Shown here one piece after another: positions 1 through 11,300 of a stretch of DNA of 64,000 bases (the first letter of the stretch is position 1; the number at the start of each line of letters is the position of its first letter). The notes beneath the pieces were generated by a model. That model did not search any database, was not told where the DNA came from, and was given only the letters and a program-made list of their open reading frames with translations. Source of the stretch: Ovis canadensis (lineage: Eukaryota; Chordata; Mammalia; Artiodactyla; Bovidae). The stretch spans positions 231,707,001 to 231,771,000 of the forward strand of contig NC_091247.1 in NCBI RefSeq assembly GCF_042477335.2, given 5' to 3'. The translations under genes were made by a program, and so were the position numbers.

Positions 1-800
1 ACACACTATTTACCAGAAGCACGTCTAAGGATATGAAATGTAGAAAGAACAGAAGGAGAATGAGGGGAAAAGATATATGAGGCCAATACTCACAAAATAG
101 TGCTATGCCTAGACTAGATATTGAAAAAAAACTAAGGCAAAAAGCATCATTAAGAATAAATAAGGCACCATGTAATGATAAAAGGAATAACTTATCAGAA
201 AGCTATACTAATTCTGAATCTGTTAGCATTAAAAGAAAGCCTGAAAAGACATATAAATCCCAAATTGGCAAAATTTCATGGAGAGGCTGCTAAAGTGGGA
301 TTTTATCCCACTTCTTTTAGTAATTTATAAATCAAGCAAAGGGAACATTAGAAAAGACACAGCATATTTGAATAATACAATTAACAAACGATACAGTGGA
401 GGTATGATTTTATGTGTGTGTATATTGTTGGAGATACACACACACACACACACACACACATCTTGCATCCAACAATTCCTATTGAACCACATACATGGCA
501 ACAAAAGAGTCTTTGTAAAATTAGTATTATTCAAATATACTCAAACATATTTATATTTGTATTTTTTATATTATTTTTTATTTTTTTACAAATAAATCAT
601 ATTTGTATCTGTACTCGAGTATACTCAAAGATCAGCATTCTGCAGGTCATCCTCTCTGACAGTAGTACAATAAAAAAGGAAATCAGTAGCTAAGGGCGAG
701 TCCCTCCTCAAAAAGAAATGAATAAATAAAAAGAAAGAAACCTAGTATACATTTGGAAGCTTGAAGTAGCATACTTTCCAGTAATCCCTATGGCAAACAA
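1..800. other. AT-rich intergenic sequence
   Basis: This stretch is AT-rich with short unconnected reading frames and no splice-like coding structure. It contains the AC dinucleotide run listed separately and looks like old repeat-derived DNA that I could not assign to a family. No gene is seen. Confidence 0.6.
436..460. repeat. (AC)n microsatellite
   Basis: An uninterrupted AC dinucleotide run of about 12 units, directly visible. Likely length-polymorphic. Confidence 0.95.
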
Positions 801-1101
801 ATCAGCCCTGGGATTTCTTTGGAAGGAATGATGCCAAAGCTGAAGCTCCAGTACTTTGGCCACCTCATGAGAAGAGTGGACTCACTGGAAAAGACCCTGA
901 TGCTGGGAGGGATTGGGGGCAGGAGGAGAAGGGGACGACGGAGGATGAGATGGCTGGATGGCATCACGGACTCGATGGACGTGAGTCTGAGTGAACTCCG
1001 GGAGTTGGTGATGGACAGGGAGGCCTGGCGTGCTGCGGTTCATGGGGTGGCAAAGAGTCGCACACGACTGAGCGACTGAACTGAACTGAACTGAACTGAA
1101 A
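801..1101 (+). mobile_element. 5'-truncated BovB (RTE) LINE, 3' end
   Basis: The segment encodes the BovB C-terminal tail (for example the stretch QYFGHLMRR, then [10 protein letters not shown] and [13 protein letters not shown]) in one open frame and ends in the ACTGA-type repeat typical of the BovB 3' end. It is flanked by a 9-bp target-site duplication, GGCAAACAA, at 792-800 and 1102-1110, so it is one retroposition event truncated at its 5' end. The near-intact frame suggests it is fairly young. It carries no reverse transcriptase and is not a functional gene. Confidence 0.93.
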
Positions 1102-1173
1102 GGCAAACAATACAATGGATATTAGAAAATCAACAAGGTGAAATTAAAAATACTACTTATTAAGAGTTAATGG

Positions 1174-1266
1174 AGGACTTCCCTGGTGGTCCATTGGCCA
1201 AGACTCTGAGTTCCCAGTGCAGGGGCCTGGGTTCAACCCCTTCAGGGAACTAGATCCCACATGCCA
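1174..1266 (+). mobile_element. tRNA-derived cetartiodactyl SINE (CHR-2-like)
   Basis: The block beginning GGACTTCCCTGGTGGTCCA and continuing to a B-box-like GGGTTCAACCCC resembles the CHR family of tRNA-derived SINEs of whales and ruminants. It is diverged and truncated. Family name is from memory of the consensus, not from a search. Confidence 0.75.
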
Positions 1267-1559
1267 GAACTAAGACCCGACCTAATGGACATAACTAAAG
1301 TGGAACTTGGAAATTTATAACCTTAAACACTGATTGTCAGAGAAAAGAAAGACTAAAAATTGAATTTGGTACCCAGCTGAAGAAATTAGAAGAAGGATCC
1401 TAACAACAATCAAAGCAGTAGAAAGAAACAGAAGACCAAATAGAAACAGATCAGCAGAATGGAAAGTTGGTTCTTCTGAAGAAGATCTGTCTTTCTAGAA
1501 GAATAAAACTTATCAGACTTAGGATGAACTCGAACCTAAATATACTGATAGATGTTAAA

Positions 1560-3675
1560 TAACTTGAAGCAAACAAAACAAACACCTGTCCAGAAACAGT
1601 GCGCCAGGTCCAGACAGTCGGAATACTCAGGTGTTCTGCCCTACAAGCTGCTCTGAGTCTGGAGAGGGTCTGCCCTGAACAGACAAAGTTGGGTGTGAAC
1701 AGTTTGAAGATAAAAGTTCAGCAGTGTCCACTGAGCAGGGACTAAGCCCGGGGCCTCGGACACAGCAGTGAACCAGATCCGGAAAGCTCCCACCCCACGG
1801 GAGCCTGCATCTGGGGGAAAGACAGGTCCTAGACCATAAGCAACGAGTGATTTCAGGGCAGGCAGACACTAGGGTGCTGTGAGTTGTGGGAGAGGCAGAG
1901 GAGGAGCACGGGCGGGGAGAGGGCCCCGGGGGAGGGCCAGACAGCAGGACGCCCCCACCCCCGCCCCGCACAGAACGGTGTGAGGCAGCAGGAGACACAG
2001 CAGGCCTGTGGGGTTTGCAGCAAGAGGAGGCTGTGGGCCAGGCCTCTGTAGGCGACTGCGAGGGAGGGAAAGGCTGGGATTTGGGTGAGGAAGTGGCCCA
2101 GGAGTGTGGAAGGAGGGCATGGGGAGGGAGGGGACGCAGCCTCACCTGGAAGGGCCGACAGGACGCCGCAGGCGGGGGTGCTCTGCCCACGCAGCGGGAC
2201 GAGGGGTGCTTAGGCCCTTGAGGGTGCGGGCACAGACGGCCTCTGCAGTGGCTGGGGGCCTGGGGGGCCACGGAGTGGTGGGCAGTGTTCCACAGGAGGG
2301 GTCTGACCCTGTGCCAGGCACGTTCCGGACGCTTTGCCCACATGCGCTTCCACAGGCCCTGGGCTTCCGAACCTGTGTTGGGAGGAAGCGGGGATGGGAG
2401 AACCATGGGTCTCTCTGGAATCAGCCCTGATGGAAGGGCCATGGGGTCTGGGGGCTCCTTGCCTTCAAGGACTAAGACAGGAGGGCGGAGAGGCAGGGCT
2501 GGGCTGGGAGGTACTGAGGAGCCTGGGGTCTCTTATTCTCAACCAAATAGCTTGTCCCTGGGCTTCCTGCTCCGTCAACCCACCAGGCTGCAGGGCCAGT
2601 AGGACATTCTGTGGGAAAGGTGCTTCTGGGGGTTGGGATTTTTGCCGTTTGCCAGGGTGGCAGTGGGCTGGGGAGTGGTTCCAGCTTGGAATTTGTTCAT
2701 CATGTGCCCATTCTTTGGGCCAGGTGCTCTGTGGACCTGGCCCTGGCAGGGCAGGCCCAGTCGAGCCTGGAGACCAGGGATGTGTTGGTTGCTTCTGAGA
2801 TGTGAGGCTTTCTCCTGAAAGTGCCGCATTCACGGTGCTGGGTGTATCAAGCACAGTGGTCCCCATGAGGGCGTCTCGGTGGACAGGTGGGTGTCTGGCC
2901 ACCCAGGTCAAGGGCAGGGTTGCAGGGAGAGCCCGGAGGCCTGGGGCTGCTCTGAGGCTGGTTGTGGGGACATGCAGCCTCCTTCCTCAGTCCCATCATG
3001 ACTCTGGTGGACGTGGCCGTGGCCAAACAGCTGCCACAGCGGGAGGGGGAGGGGCACGGGAAGGGGCAGCTCTGGGTGACTCAGGGAGGGGAGGCCAGGG
3101 GCAGGAAGACGGTGGAGACAGGGGGGCTGGGAAGCACTCGTTTCCTCTCCCAGGGCTGGGCCACATGCCTCCCAAGGTGCTTCCTGCAGATAAGTGGGCT
3201 TCTGGCAGCCCCTTCCTGCTCCCCCCCTTCCCCTACCCCTCCCATCCGCCCCAGCCTCTGGGGACCCTCAGCTCCCCCGCTCAGGCTAGGCCAGTGGCCT
3301 TGGAAGAGCCTGAACATCCTGGGGTCATACTCCCAGGCAAGGAGGGTCCGCCCAGGCCTGGGAAGAAAGCCGCAGCAGGCTGCAGACAGCGCTGGACACA
3401 CGCTCGGTGGGGTCAGTGGAGTCCTAGGAGGCAGAGATTTTTCCTGGACGGGTGGTGGCTGGGGAGGGAGAGAGCCAGGTTTCCCTCAGGGGTCAGGGCT
3501 GGTCCTGGGGAAGTGGGCCTTGCTCTGGGGTGACCCGAGGCTGTTCCAGGGGCATAGCGGTGGGCACTGCGGGGCTCTTTGGGGTGGGGACTTCTCCCCC
3601 AACAGGGTCTCAAGAACTGGTCTGTGTGGGGGTAGGGTGCTTCCAGGACGTCGCGGAAGGGTAGGGAGGTTTTCT

Positions 3676-3678
<3 letters not shown>
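1560..3678. other. GC-rich intergenic sequence, no gene recognised
   Basis: Composition rises to GC-rich and many overlapping frames stay open on both strands, as expected by chance at this composition. None shows a recognisable domain, conserved motif or consistent splice structure. A non-coding transcript cannot be excluded. Confidence 0.5.
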
Positions 3679-3723
<45 letters not shown>

Positions 3724-3744
3724 GGGCGGGGGGGGGGGGGGCGG
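3679..3744 (+). repeat. (TG)n followed by poly-G run
   Basis: A TG run of about 21 units (3679-3721) is followed by GGGGC and a 14-base G run (3728-3741). The TG tract is Z-DNA-prone and the G runs could form a quadruplex. It sits about 1.4 kb upstream of the SHANK3 start. Confidence 0.95.
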
Positions 3745-4185
3745 TTCATTCAAGTTTATTCCTGGGAGGCTCAGGGGATCCAGGGCTGCTCTTGGAGAAG
3801 GTGAGTGAGACTGGGGTATTTTCTACCAGGACCAGAAGTTGTCCCCAGGCTGGGTTGTTCTGTGAAGGTTAGCAAGTGTGCCTTGTGAGAAGGGGAGCGG
3901 CCATGCGGGTCAGAGCCTGTTCTCTGGGGAGGAGTCCAGCACGGTGGGGGAGCTTTGTGGGAGTCAGAAGCTGTTTCTCGGGAAATCAGGGCTATTTCAA
4001 CGTGAAGGGGCGGCTGCTCTTTGCTTTTAAGAACCGTGAGGGCTCGGGTTTCCCAGCTCTGGGGTAGTTCTGTGAGGCTGACGAGTATTGGGGGGGGGGA
4101 GCTGGCGCGCTCCAATGGGGCGGTGGTGCCTGAGCTAGGTTCTTTATTGCGCTCCCCTCTCCTCCGCCTACTCATCACCCCCTCC

Positions 4186-4205
4186 CGCGTTGCCACGACA
4201 ACGCG
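4186..4205 (+). promoter_or_regulatory. Perfect 7-bp inverted repeat, X-box-like
   Basis: CGCGTTG and CAACGCG form perfect arms around a 6-base centre. The inner 14 bases (4189-4202) read GTTGCCACGACAAC, two mismatches from the palindromic RFX X-box. It lies at the upstream edge of the SHANK3 CpG-rich promoter region. RFX binding is an inference from motif shape. Confidence 0.5.
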
Positions 4206-4229
4206 TAAAACTAAAATTCACTTCCCGGG

Positions 4230-5074
4230 TGCAGGTGGAGACTAGTAGCGCCCCCTCCCCTAAGCCCTTCCTCTTAGGTCGCGGCCCCATCCTGTTGTCG
4301 CTAAGGTGACCGGGATGGGGTGACCCGCGTCGGAGCTAGGCGAACCAGGGGACCTGGGGAGGGGGCTGGAGGAGCGGCGGGCCTGAGTCCGGAGCGAACT
4401 CCCCAAACTCGGCTAGGGATGCGGGAGCCGCCAGCCGCGCTGAACACAGTTCGGCGAGGTCCTAAGGGTTAAGTTGGAGGGTTAAATGGTTCTGGCGGTG
4501 GGAGAGACCCCAGGGCTCTGAGGTCCCTGCCGTCCCACCCCCAGGACTGGGACCGGGCTGGTCCCTGTCATCCCCGGGTCTTGAGCAGGGTGGGGAGAGG
4601 GGGTCGGTAGAGTGGGGAGAAGCCGCCACCCCCGGATATTAATTCTCCAGTTTTTCTCTCCCCTTCCTGCCCTCTCTCTGGTCCCAGTGCCCAAAGCGGC
4701 CCCCATCCCAGCTCCAAGACCCCCTCCTCGCCGCATCTTCCCCGGTGGTCCACGGATGCTCTTCCGCAGCCGAAGGGCGGCGCGGTCCTCGCTGCTCAGC
4801 CACTCCCCCCACACCGAGGCCTAGGAGTCCCCACACCCCCAGCACAGCCCCCAGGGTCCCCACCCTGCTGCGCGGCCCTCGCCCTTCGCACGGACCCCCC
4901 CCCCTCCCCACCCCGGGACCCCAGACAGTCCCCTTCGCCCTCGCCGGCCCTGAGCGTCCCGGCCCCCGCCTCCGGCTCAGCCCCCTGCCACCCCCGCTTC
5001 CCTCCCGGCTCAGGCCCCCTCCCCCCGCCGCCCCCGCCCCCGGGGAAGGCAGGCGCCGAGCGGAGCCGGGGCCG
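4230..5074 (+). promoter_or_regulatory. SHANK3: SHANK3 main CpG-rich promoter and 5' UTR
   Basis: From about 4230 the sequence becomes strongly GC- and CpG-rich and stays so through exon 2 (to about 6060), the pattern of a vertebrate CpG-island promoter. No TATA box is evident. The reading frame of the start codon stays open upstream to at least 4745, so the exact transcript start cannot be fixed from the sequence. In humans this promoter drives the full-length isoform. Confidence 0.7.
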
Positions 5075-5365
5075 ATGCAGCTGAGCCGCGCCGCCGCCGC
5101 CGCCGCCGCCGCCGCTGCCGCCCCTGCGGAGCCCTCGGAGCCGCTGTCCCCGGCGCCGGCCCCGGCCCCGGCTCCCCCCGGCCCCCTCCCGCGCAGCGCG
5201 GCCGACGGGGCTCCGGTGGGGGGCCGGGGGGGGCCGGGGCGCGGCGAGGAGCCCCGGGGCGCCCAGCTCCCGGCCGCTAGCGGCCCCGGCCCGGGCGCGG
5301 GGATGGACGGCCCCGGGGCCAGCGCCGTGATCGTGCGCGTCGGCATCCCAGACCTGCAGCAAACG
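5075..5365 (+). CDS. SHANK3: SHANK3 exon 1 (residues 1-97)
   Basis: Two in-frame starts are possible. ATG 5075 (MQLSR, then 11 alanines from a GCC-rich run at 5090-5122) matches the long human reference N-terminus but has a weak context (C at -3 and C at +4). ATG 5303 (MDGPGASAV) matches the classical start and has a strong context (G at -3 and +4), so leaky scanning could give both. The exon ends in QQT before GTGAGC. Residues from 5303 on begin the SPN domain. Confidence 0.9.
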
Positions 5366-8300
5366 GTGAGCCTCGCCGCCCGGGTCCCGGCGGCACCCTC
5401 GCCCCGCTCTCGCGGCCCCCCACCCGCGCTCCGCGAGCCGTGCGCCGGAGACCCCGGCCCCGGCCACTCGCCCCTCCCCCGCCGCCTCCACCCGGACCCT
5501 CCCCGCGGCCGGGCGGGGGCGGGGCCCGGGGAAGCACCGCCCCCGGGGCGAGGCCTCGCGAGCGGGGCGCGGAGGCGGGGGTCCGCGGCCTCCGCTCCCG
5601 CGCCGGGACGCGGGCGGCGCCCCGGGCCTGCGTGCCCCGCGCTGGCAGGGCGGCCGGATCGGCTCACGACCGCGCTCCGCTGCAGAAGTGCCTGCGCCTG
5701 GACCCGGCCGCGCCCGTTTGGGCCGCCAAGCAGCGCGTGCTCTGCGCCCTCAACCACAGCCTCCAGGACGCGCTCAACTACGGGCTCTTCCAGCCGCCCT
5801 CCCGGGGCCGCGCCGGCAAGTTCCTGGACGAGGAGCGGCTTCTGCAGGAATACCCGCCCAACCTGGACACGCCCCTGCCCTACCTGGAGGTGAGCAGCGG
5901 CCGGGGACGGGCAGAGCCCCTGAGCTCCAGAGGGCGCGGCAGCGAGGGGCACGAACGCGGGGAGTTAGTGCGTACGGGGCGAGTGAGGAGTGAGCCGCGT
6001 GCAGGCGCGCGGTCAGCAGCACGTGCGGCGGGGTGTGAGCGGGCGTGACTGCCCAGAGCGCCGCGTGGAGTACGCCCGCCGCGGGCTGTGTGCACATGTG
6101 TGTCTCGCCTTCCTGCCGCCGCCCATGCAGCTGTCCTAAGGACAGACTAAGCCTTCCTCGTTTGCTTACCTGTTCATGATGTAAAGGCTGTTGAGCACCC
6201 TGTGAGCAAGGGGACCACATCCAGTTTGGAGGTGGGGGTGGCAAGTGCAATGGGCTTTGGAACAAGCATCATGTCGCTGAGCTCAGCTGACTGGGCCTCC
6301 CTGGTGGCACAGGCAGGTAGGCACAGTTCTGTCCAGAGAGGGGCGTCTAGGAAAGTAGGCCTGGAACCTGGTCTTGGAAGAGGACTGAGGTTTCCAGGGA
6401 ATCCTGGGAGTGGGGGTGAGACAGGAAGGGCACAGCAGGCAGGGGGACTGCCGGGCGTGCAGCACACCTGCCCTCGGTGCAGGTCGTGTCCATGGTGTGT
6501 GCATGGGCTGGTGAGGCCAGCGGCAGGAGCTTTGTTATGCGGCGATGAGCAGTGGGGCCCTGGCCACACAGCAGTGGGCAGTATGGGGGCGATGAGCAGT
6601 GGGGCCCTGGCCACACAGCAGTGGGCAGGACTCCATTCCGTGCCTGCTTGCACTTACTCAGTCCAGGTGGGTGCCTTTTTCTGCCTTGTCTTTACCTGAG
6701 CAGTTTCGATACAAGAGGCGAGTTTATGCCCAGAACCTCATTGATGATAAGCAGTTTGCAAAGCTTCACACAAAGGTAAGGAGGCAGCCACAGCGAGGGT
6801 GCTCGAAGGTGATCTTCTGCACTCCCTCCAGTCCCCTCCCTGCCATGGCCCATGCTCCGCTAGCTCAGCCTTAGCCGGATTTTGTGATGTCAGAAATGTC
6901 CTTGGAAAATTCCCTTCTTGAGGCCTTCCCCCTGTCCCCAGAACGGCCACCCCAGCCTGGTTGGGATGGCCAGCTTTGGCTCAGTCTGCTTTCTCCTGTC
7001 ATCAGGGACCCGGAGTGGGTGTTGGGGGCGACTAGAGGCCCGGATGCAGACTCCAGGCACCATGACTTTGGGGTGGTCGGTCTGGTGATGGGCTCCACTC
7101 AGGTCAGACTCTCGCTGACCCCTCTGGTGGGCCCCTGGCTACCGGGTGGAGTGCAGTAGGGTGCAGTGTCTTTGCGGGGGCGACGTGAGCAGATGTGGTT
7201 GTTGAGGGGAGCTGGGTTGGGGTGGGGAGAACAGGACATCTGGGACTTCGTGGTCATCCAGTGCGAGGCACTTGAAATTAGGCGTCTCATTATTTTTTTT
7301 TCCTGGGAGGAACTATTATTATCCCATTTCATAGATGAAGATACTGAGTCCCAGAGAATTTAAGTGACTTGCTTACACCTCTGCATCCAGAGATGTTGGG
7401 GTTGAACCCAGATCTTCCGACTCTGGGGCCCTATTCCTAGGCCTACCTGTGGGGTATTTACTCCTGGGTACTGTTGCTAGGAGGGTCTGACCCCACATGC
7501 TCTTTGGGGGTCACCTCCCTGCCTCCTCTGAATGTAGGAGGGGCAGGGTAGGTACCCTGGCCCTTTCCATAGGCAGACTCCCTGAGTTCCCACCCCCGGC
7601 TCCCGTGGGCATTTGCTTGCTGGACACTTCATTGACAGTCTCTGGGGCCTACGAGAGGGATCTGCACATTCACCCCTGTGCCCCAGTGACCCCCTTGTGA
7701 CCCCGGAATCTCCGGCCAGACCCCTCTGCTGCCTTGGTTCCGTGGCTGGGCAGAGACTCCCTCACTGGTCTTGGCATAACCCTTTACCCTGGACCCCTCC
7801 CAGAGTTACCTCTCCTCTAAAGCTGACCTCAGTGACCCGCAGGACACCAATGACTCTTGACCTTCAATGAGTCTCACTTGAGTTTAGGATGAGTTTCAAC
7901 TCCGTGCCGCAGCCCCGTGTTTCCTGCCTGGTCTCCGGCTGGCCCCCAGCTCCACACTAAGCCTCCCGCCCCTCATGCCGGTGGGGCCGAGGTCTTTCTG
8001 CTCTGAGCATCCTTCCTCCCATCCCGTCGTCCTAACCCGCCAGAGGGTGTGCCCTCGCGTGGAGCTGTCCCCACGGCACCTGTCCTCTTTCTGAGCGTTT
8101 TGTCTCTGGAGGGGCCTCAGGCTGGGGCACCTTGCCTGCTGCAGGCAGCACTGTAGCAGCAGCGGGAGCTTAGTGAGGCTTTGCCGAGTGCACTGGGGCG
8201 CGACTGGGTGAGTGAAGGAACAGCAGTCAGAATCACCCTGCAGGAGGGGCAGCTGGCAATAGAGGAGGGCCCTGGAGCTGGGCCCTGTTGCGGGGTGAGC

Positions 8301-11300
8301 TCGCGAGGAAGACGCACCGGAGAAGGAGCACGCTACCCTGGGAGCGGGGTGCGCGCTGCCCCTGGCCGGCTCCTGCCCACGTGGCTTCAGGCTTTTCCAG
8401 GCTGGACAGCTTGGGGCATCAGGGCCAGGGAGAGAGGCCAGGGCAGAGGCTGAGGCTGAGGGAGGGCCTCACTTAGCTGGGCTGGGAGGGCGGGGAAGGG
8501 CCCAGTGGAGCTGGGACTGGGGCCGCAGTGGAAGTGCATGGTCAGGGTACCGCGGGAAAGGGAGAAGGTTGTGGTGTAGGCTGGCGGGTCCGACTGAGGG
8601 GCGCGGCAGTTCCCTGGGTGACGTGGGTGATGGCCAGAGGATCGTCGTCAAGTGTGGGCTGATCAGGATGGCTGGCTGTTCCAGGCGAACCTGAAGAAGT
8701 TTATGGAATACGTCCAGCTGCACAGCACGGACAAGGTGGCCCGCCTGCTGGACAAGGGGCTGGACCCCAATTTCCACGATCCTGACTCAGGAGGTGAGAA
8801 GCAGAAGAGGGAGGGGCACGGTCTGGGAATGGCCAGGACTGTGACCTCCGCCTGTCCCTTGAACCCAGAGTGTCCGCTGAGCCTGGCCGCCCAGCTGGAC
8901 GATGCCACCGACCTGCTGAAGGTGCTGAAGAACGGCGGCGCTCACCTGGACTTCCGCACGCGAGACGGGCTCACGGCTGTGCACTGCGCCACTCGCCAGC
9001 GGAACGCGGCTGCCTTGACGGTCAGTGCAGGCCCGGCCCTCGCCGGAGCGTCGTGTGACCCGGGAGCGGAGAGAGGCTGGCCTGGCATGAATACTGAGGT
9101 TCTTGCCCTCAGACCCTGCTGGACCTGGGCGCCTCACCGGACTACAAGGATAGCCGTGGTCTGACGCCCTTGTACCACAGCGCCCTGGGTGGGGGGGACG
9201 CCCTCTGCTGCGAGCTGCTCCTGCATGACCATGCTCAGCTGGGGACCACCGACGAGAACGGCTGGCAGGAAGTCCACCAGGTAGGCGGGGGCGCAGGGGC
9301 AGGGCCCCGGGGTCGGCCTGTGGGTCCGGGCTCCAGCAGCAACGCCCCTCCCCCAGGCCTGCCGCTTCGGGCACGTGCAGCACCTGGAGCACCTCCTGTT
9401 CTACGGAGCTGACATGGGGGCTCAGAACGCCTCTGGGAACACAGCTTTGCACATCTGTGCTCTCTACAACCAGGTCGGTCTGCATGTCTGCACACGCGTG
9501 TGCACACAGGTGAAGTTGCGAGTGACTACGTGTGTGCGCATGTCTGGCCCTGTGGGTCCCGCCACAGTTGCGTGCTCCGCCTCCTGCGGTGAGCCAGGTG
9601 GCCTTGTGGTCTGCGTGTGCCGTCGTTCCCCTGAACACGTGTGTCACACGTGTGCACTATGTGCCCCTGGGCCTGCTGAGCCAGGACCTGCACACTTACG
9701 CCTGACCTGCTCGTGTGCATGCTACACGTGTGTGTGGTGCACGCGTCGCCGTGGGCCCCGTGTGTGCATGTGTTGCCCCAGCCGTGACCCCTCCTCCAAT
9801 CTTCCTGCAGGAGAGCTGCGCCCGTGTCCTGCTTTTCCGTGGAGCCAACAAGGATATCCGCAATTACAACAGCCAGACGGCCTTCCAGGTGTGTGACTGT
9901 CTGCAGGAGCTCGGGCTCCCTGGGGCGCGCCTCTCCGTCTCTGTGTGGCTCGGGCTTCCTGGGCCTTGCTCTGCTCCCTGTAAAGCAGTGAGGGGGCTCT
10001 GGGCCCAGGGCCGTCCCAGGGTAAGGTGGAGGAAGGGAGCGAGCCAGGTCAGTGCCCAGCTCCTGTGAGGGGTGCTCACTGAGGACAGTTCCCTCGGTCC
10101 CACTTCCAGGGAGAGGAGAGGAGGGTCAGAAGGCTCTGGGGCCAGGGGAGAACAGCTGTGGGCTGTGACTGTCCCGTCAGGGGCCTTCACAGGTCACGTG
10201 GGGGAACAGGCCTGGCCCGTGACTGTCCATTCAGGGGCCTTCACAGGTCACGTGGGGGAACAGGCCTGGCCCGTGACTGTCCGTTCAGGGGCCTTCACAG
10301 GTCACGTGGGGGAACAGGCCTGGCCCGTGACTGTCCGTTCAGGGGCCTTCGCAGGTGATGTGGGGAGAGCAGGCATGTGGAGGGGCAATTCCGAGAATGG
10401 GCAGGGTGGCCAGCTTTAGCTCTGAAATTCTTGTGTCCCAGGAGACCCCTCAGTCCCACACAGACTGGGGTGGTGGGGCAGACGGGGGCCAAGGTCTGAG
10501 CCTGGGGCCCCCCGCCGAGGACGAGCCTGCTTGGGGTTCAGGGAGCCCCAAGGCTGAGGGGAGGCGAGTCTGTGCTGCTGAGCCTCCCTCCTCCCCCCAG
10601 GTGGCCATCATAGCCGGGAACTTTGAGCTCGCGGAGGTCATCAAGACCCACAAAGATTCGGACGTCGGTGAGTTCTGCCCACCAAGGGCCCTGCCAGTGT
10701 GGATCTGTGGGGGTTGTCGGGGCCCAACAGGGCAAGAGGGAGTGGGGTTGTTGCAAAGGAGCCCTGACCCCGAGCGTCTCTTCCAGCTCTCCCAGTGGCC
10801 CCGCGAGTGGGCCCTGCAGGGGTAGGGGGTGTGCTGAGGGCAGGGCCTCTGCAGGGGACAGAGGAGCAGCTGAGGGTCACGGTTAGGTGAAGGCTGTGGA
10901 TTGCGGTTAGTCAGGCCAGCGTTGAGGGTATGGTTGTAATTGTTCAGTTCAGCTCAGTTGCTCAATCGTGTCTGACCCCTTGTGACCCCGCGGACCGCAG
11001 CACGCCAGGCCTCCCTGTCCATCACCAACTCCCGGAGTTTACCCAAACTCGCGTCCATTGAGTTGGTGGTGCCATCCAGCCATCTCATCCTCTGCCGTCC
11101 CCCTCCCCTCCTGCCCTCAATCGTAATCATTACCCCTCTGGAGGTAGGGGTCAGCTTAGATTGGAAGCGGGGTTGGAGTTAGGTAAGGTGTTTTCCTGTG
11201 AGGTCGTGTGGAGGGCCAGCGGGGGACACGTGGTAGAGGAGCGCCACCGCAGACGCTCGGTGCTTCACGTCAGCCGGAAACATAAGGCACTTTGAGTGGC

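Noticed and set aside
1627-2442. A 271-codon minus-strand open frame in the upstream intergenic part
   Set aside because: Pro/Ser-rich low-complexity translation, no recognisable motif; open by composition.
4639-5952. A 437-codon open frame on the minus strand across the SHANK3 promoter and exons 1-2
   Set aside because: Peptide is almost only Gly, Arg, Pro and Ala, as produced by the complement of a CpG island; no domain and it lies opposite a confirmed exon.
10072-10419. Open frame with an 18-residue repeat in intron 8
   Set aside because: It arises because the 54-bp minisatellite is a multiple of three; it lies inside an intron with no splice context or start conservation.
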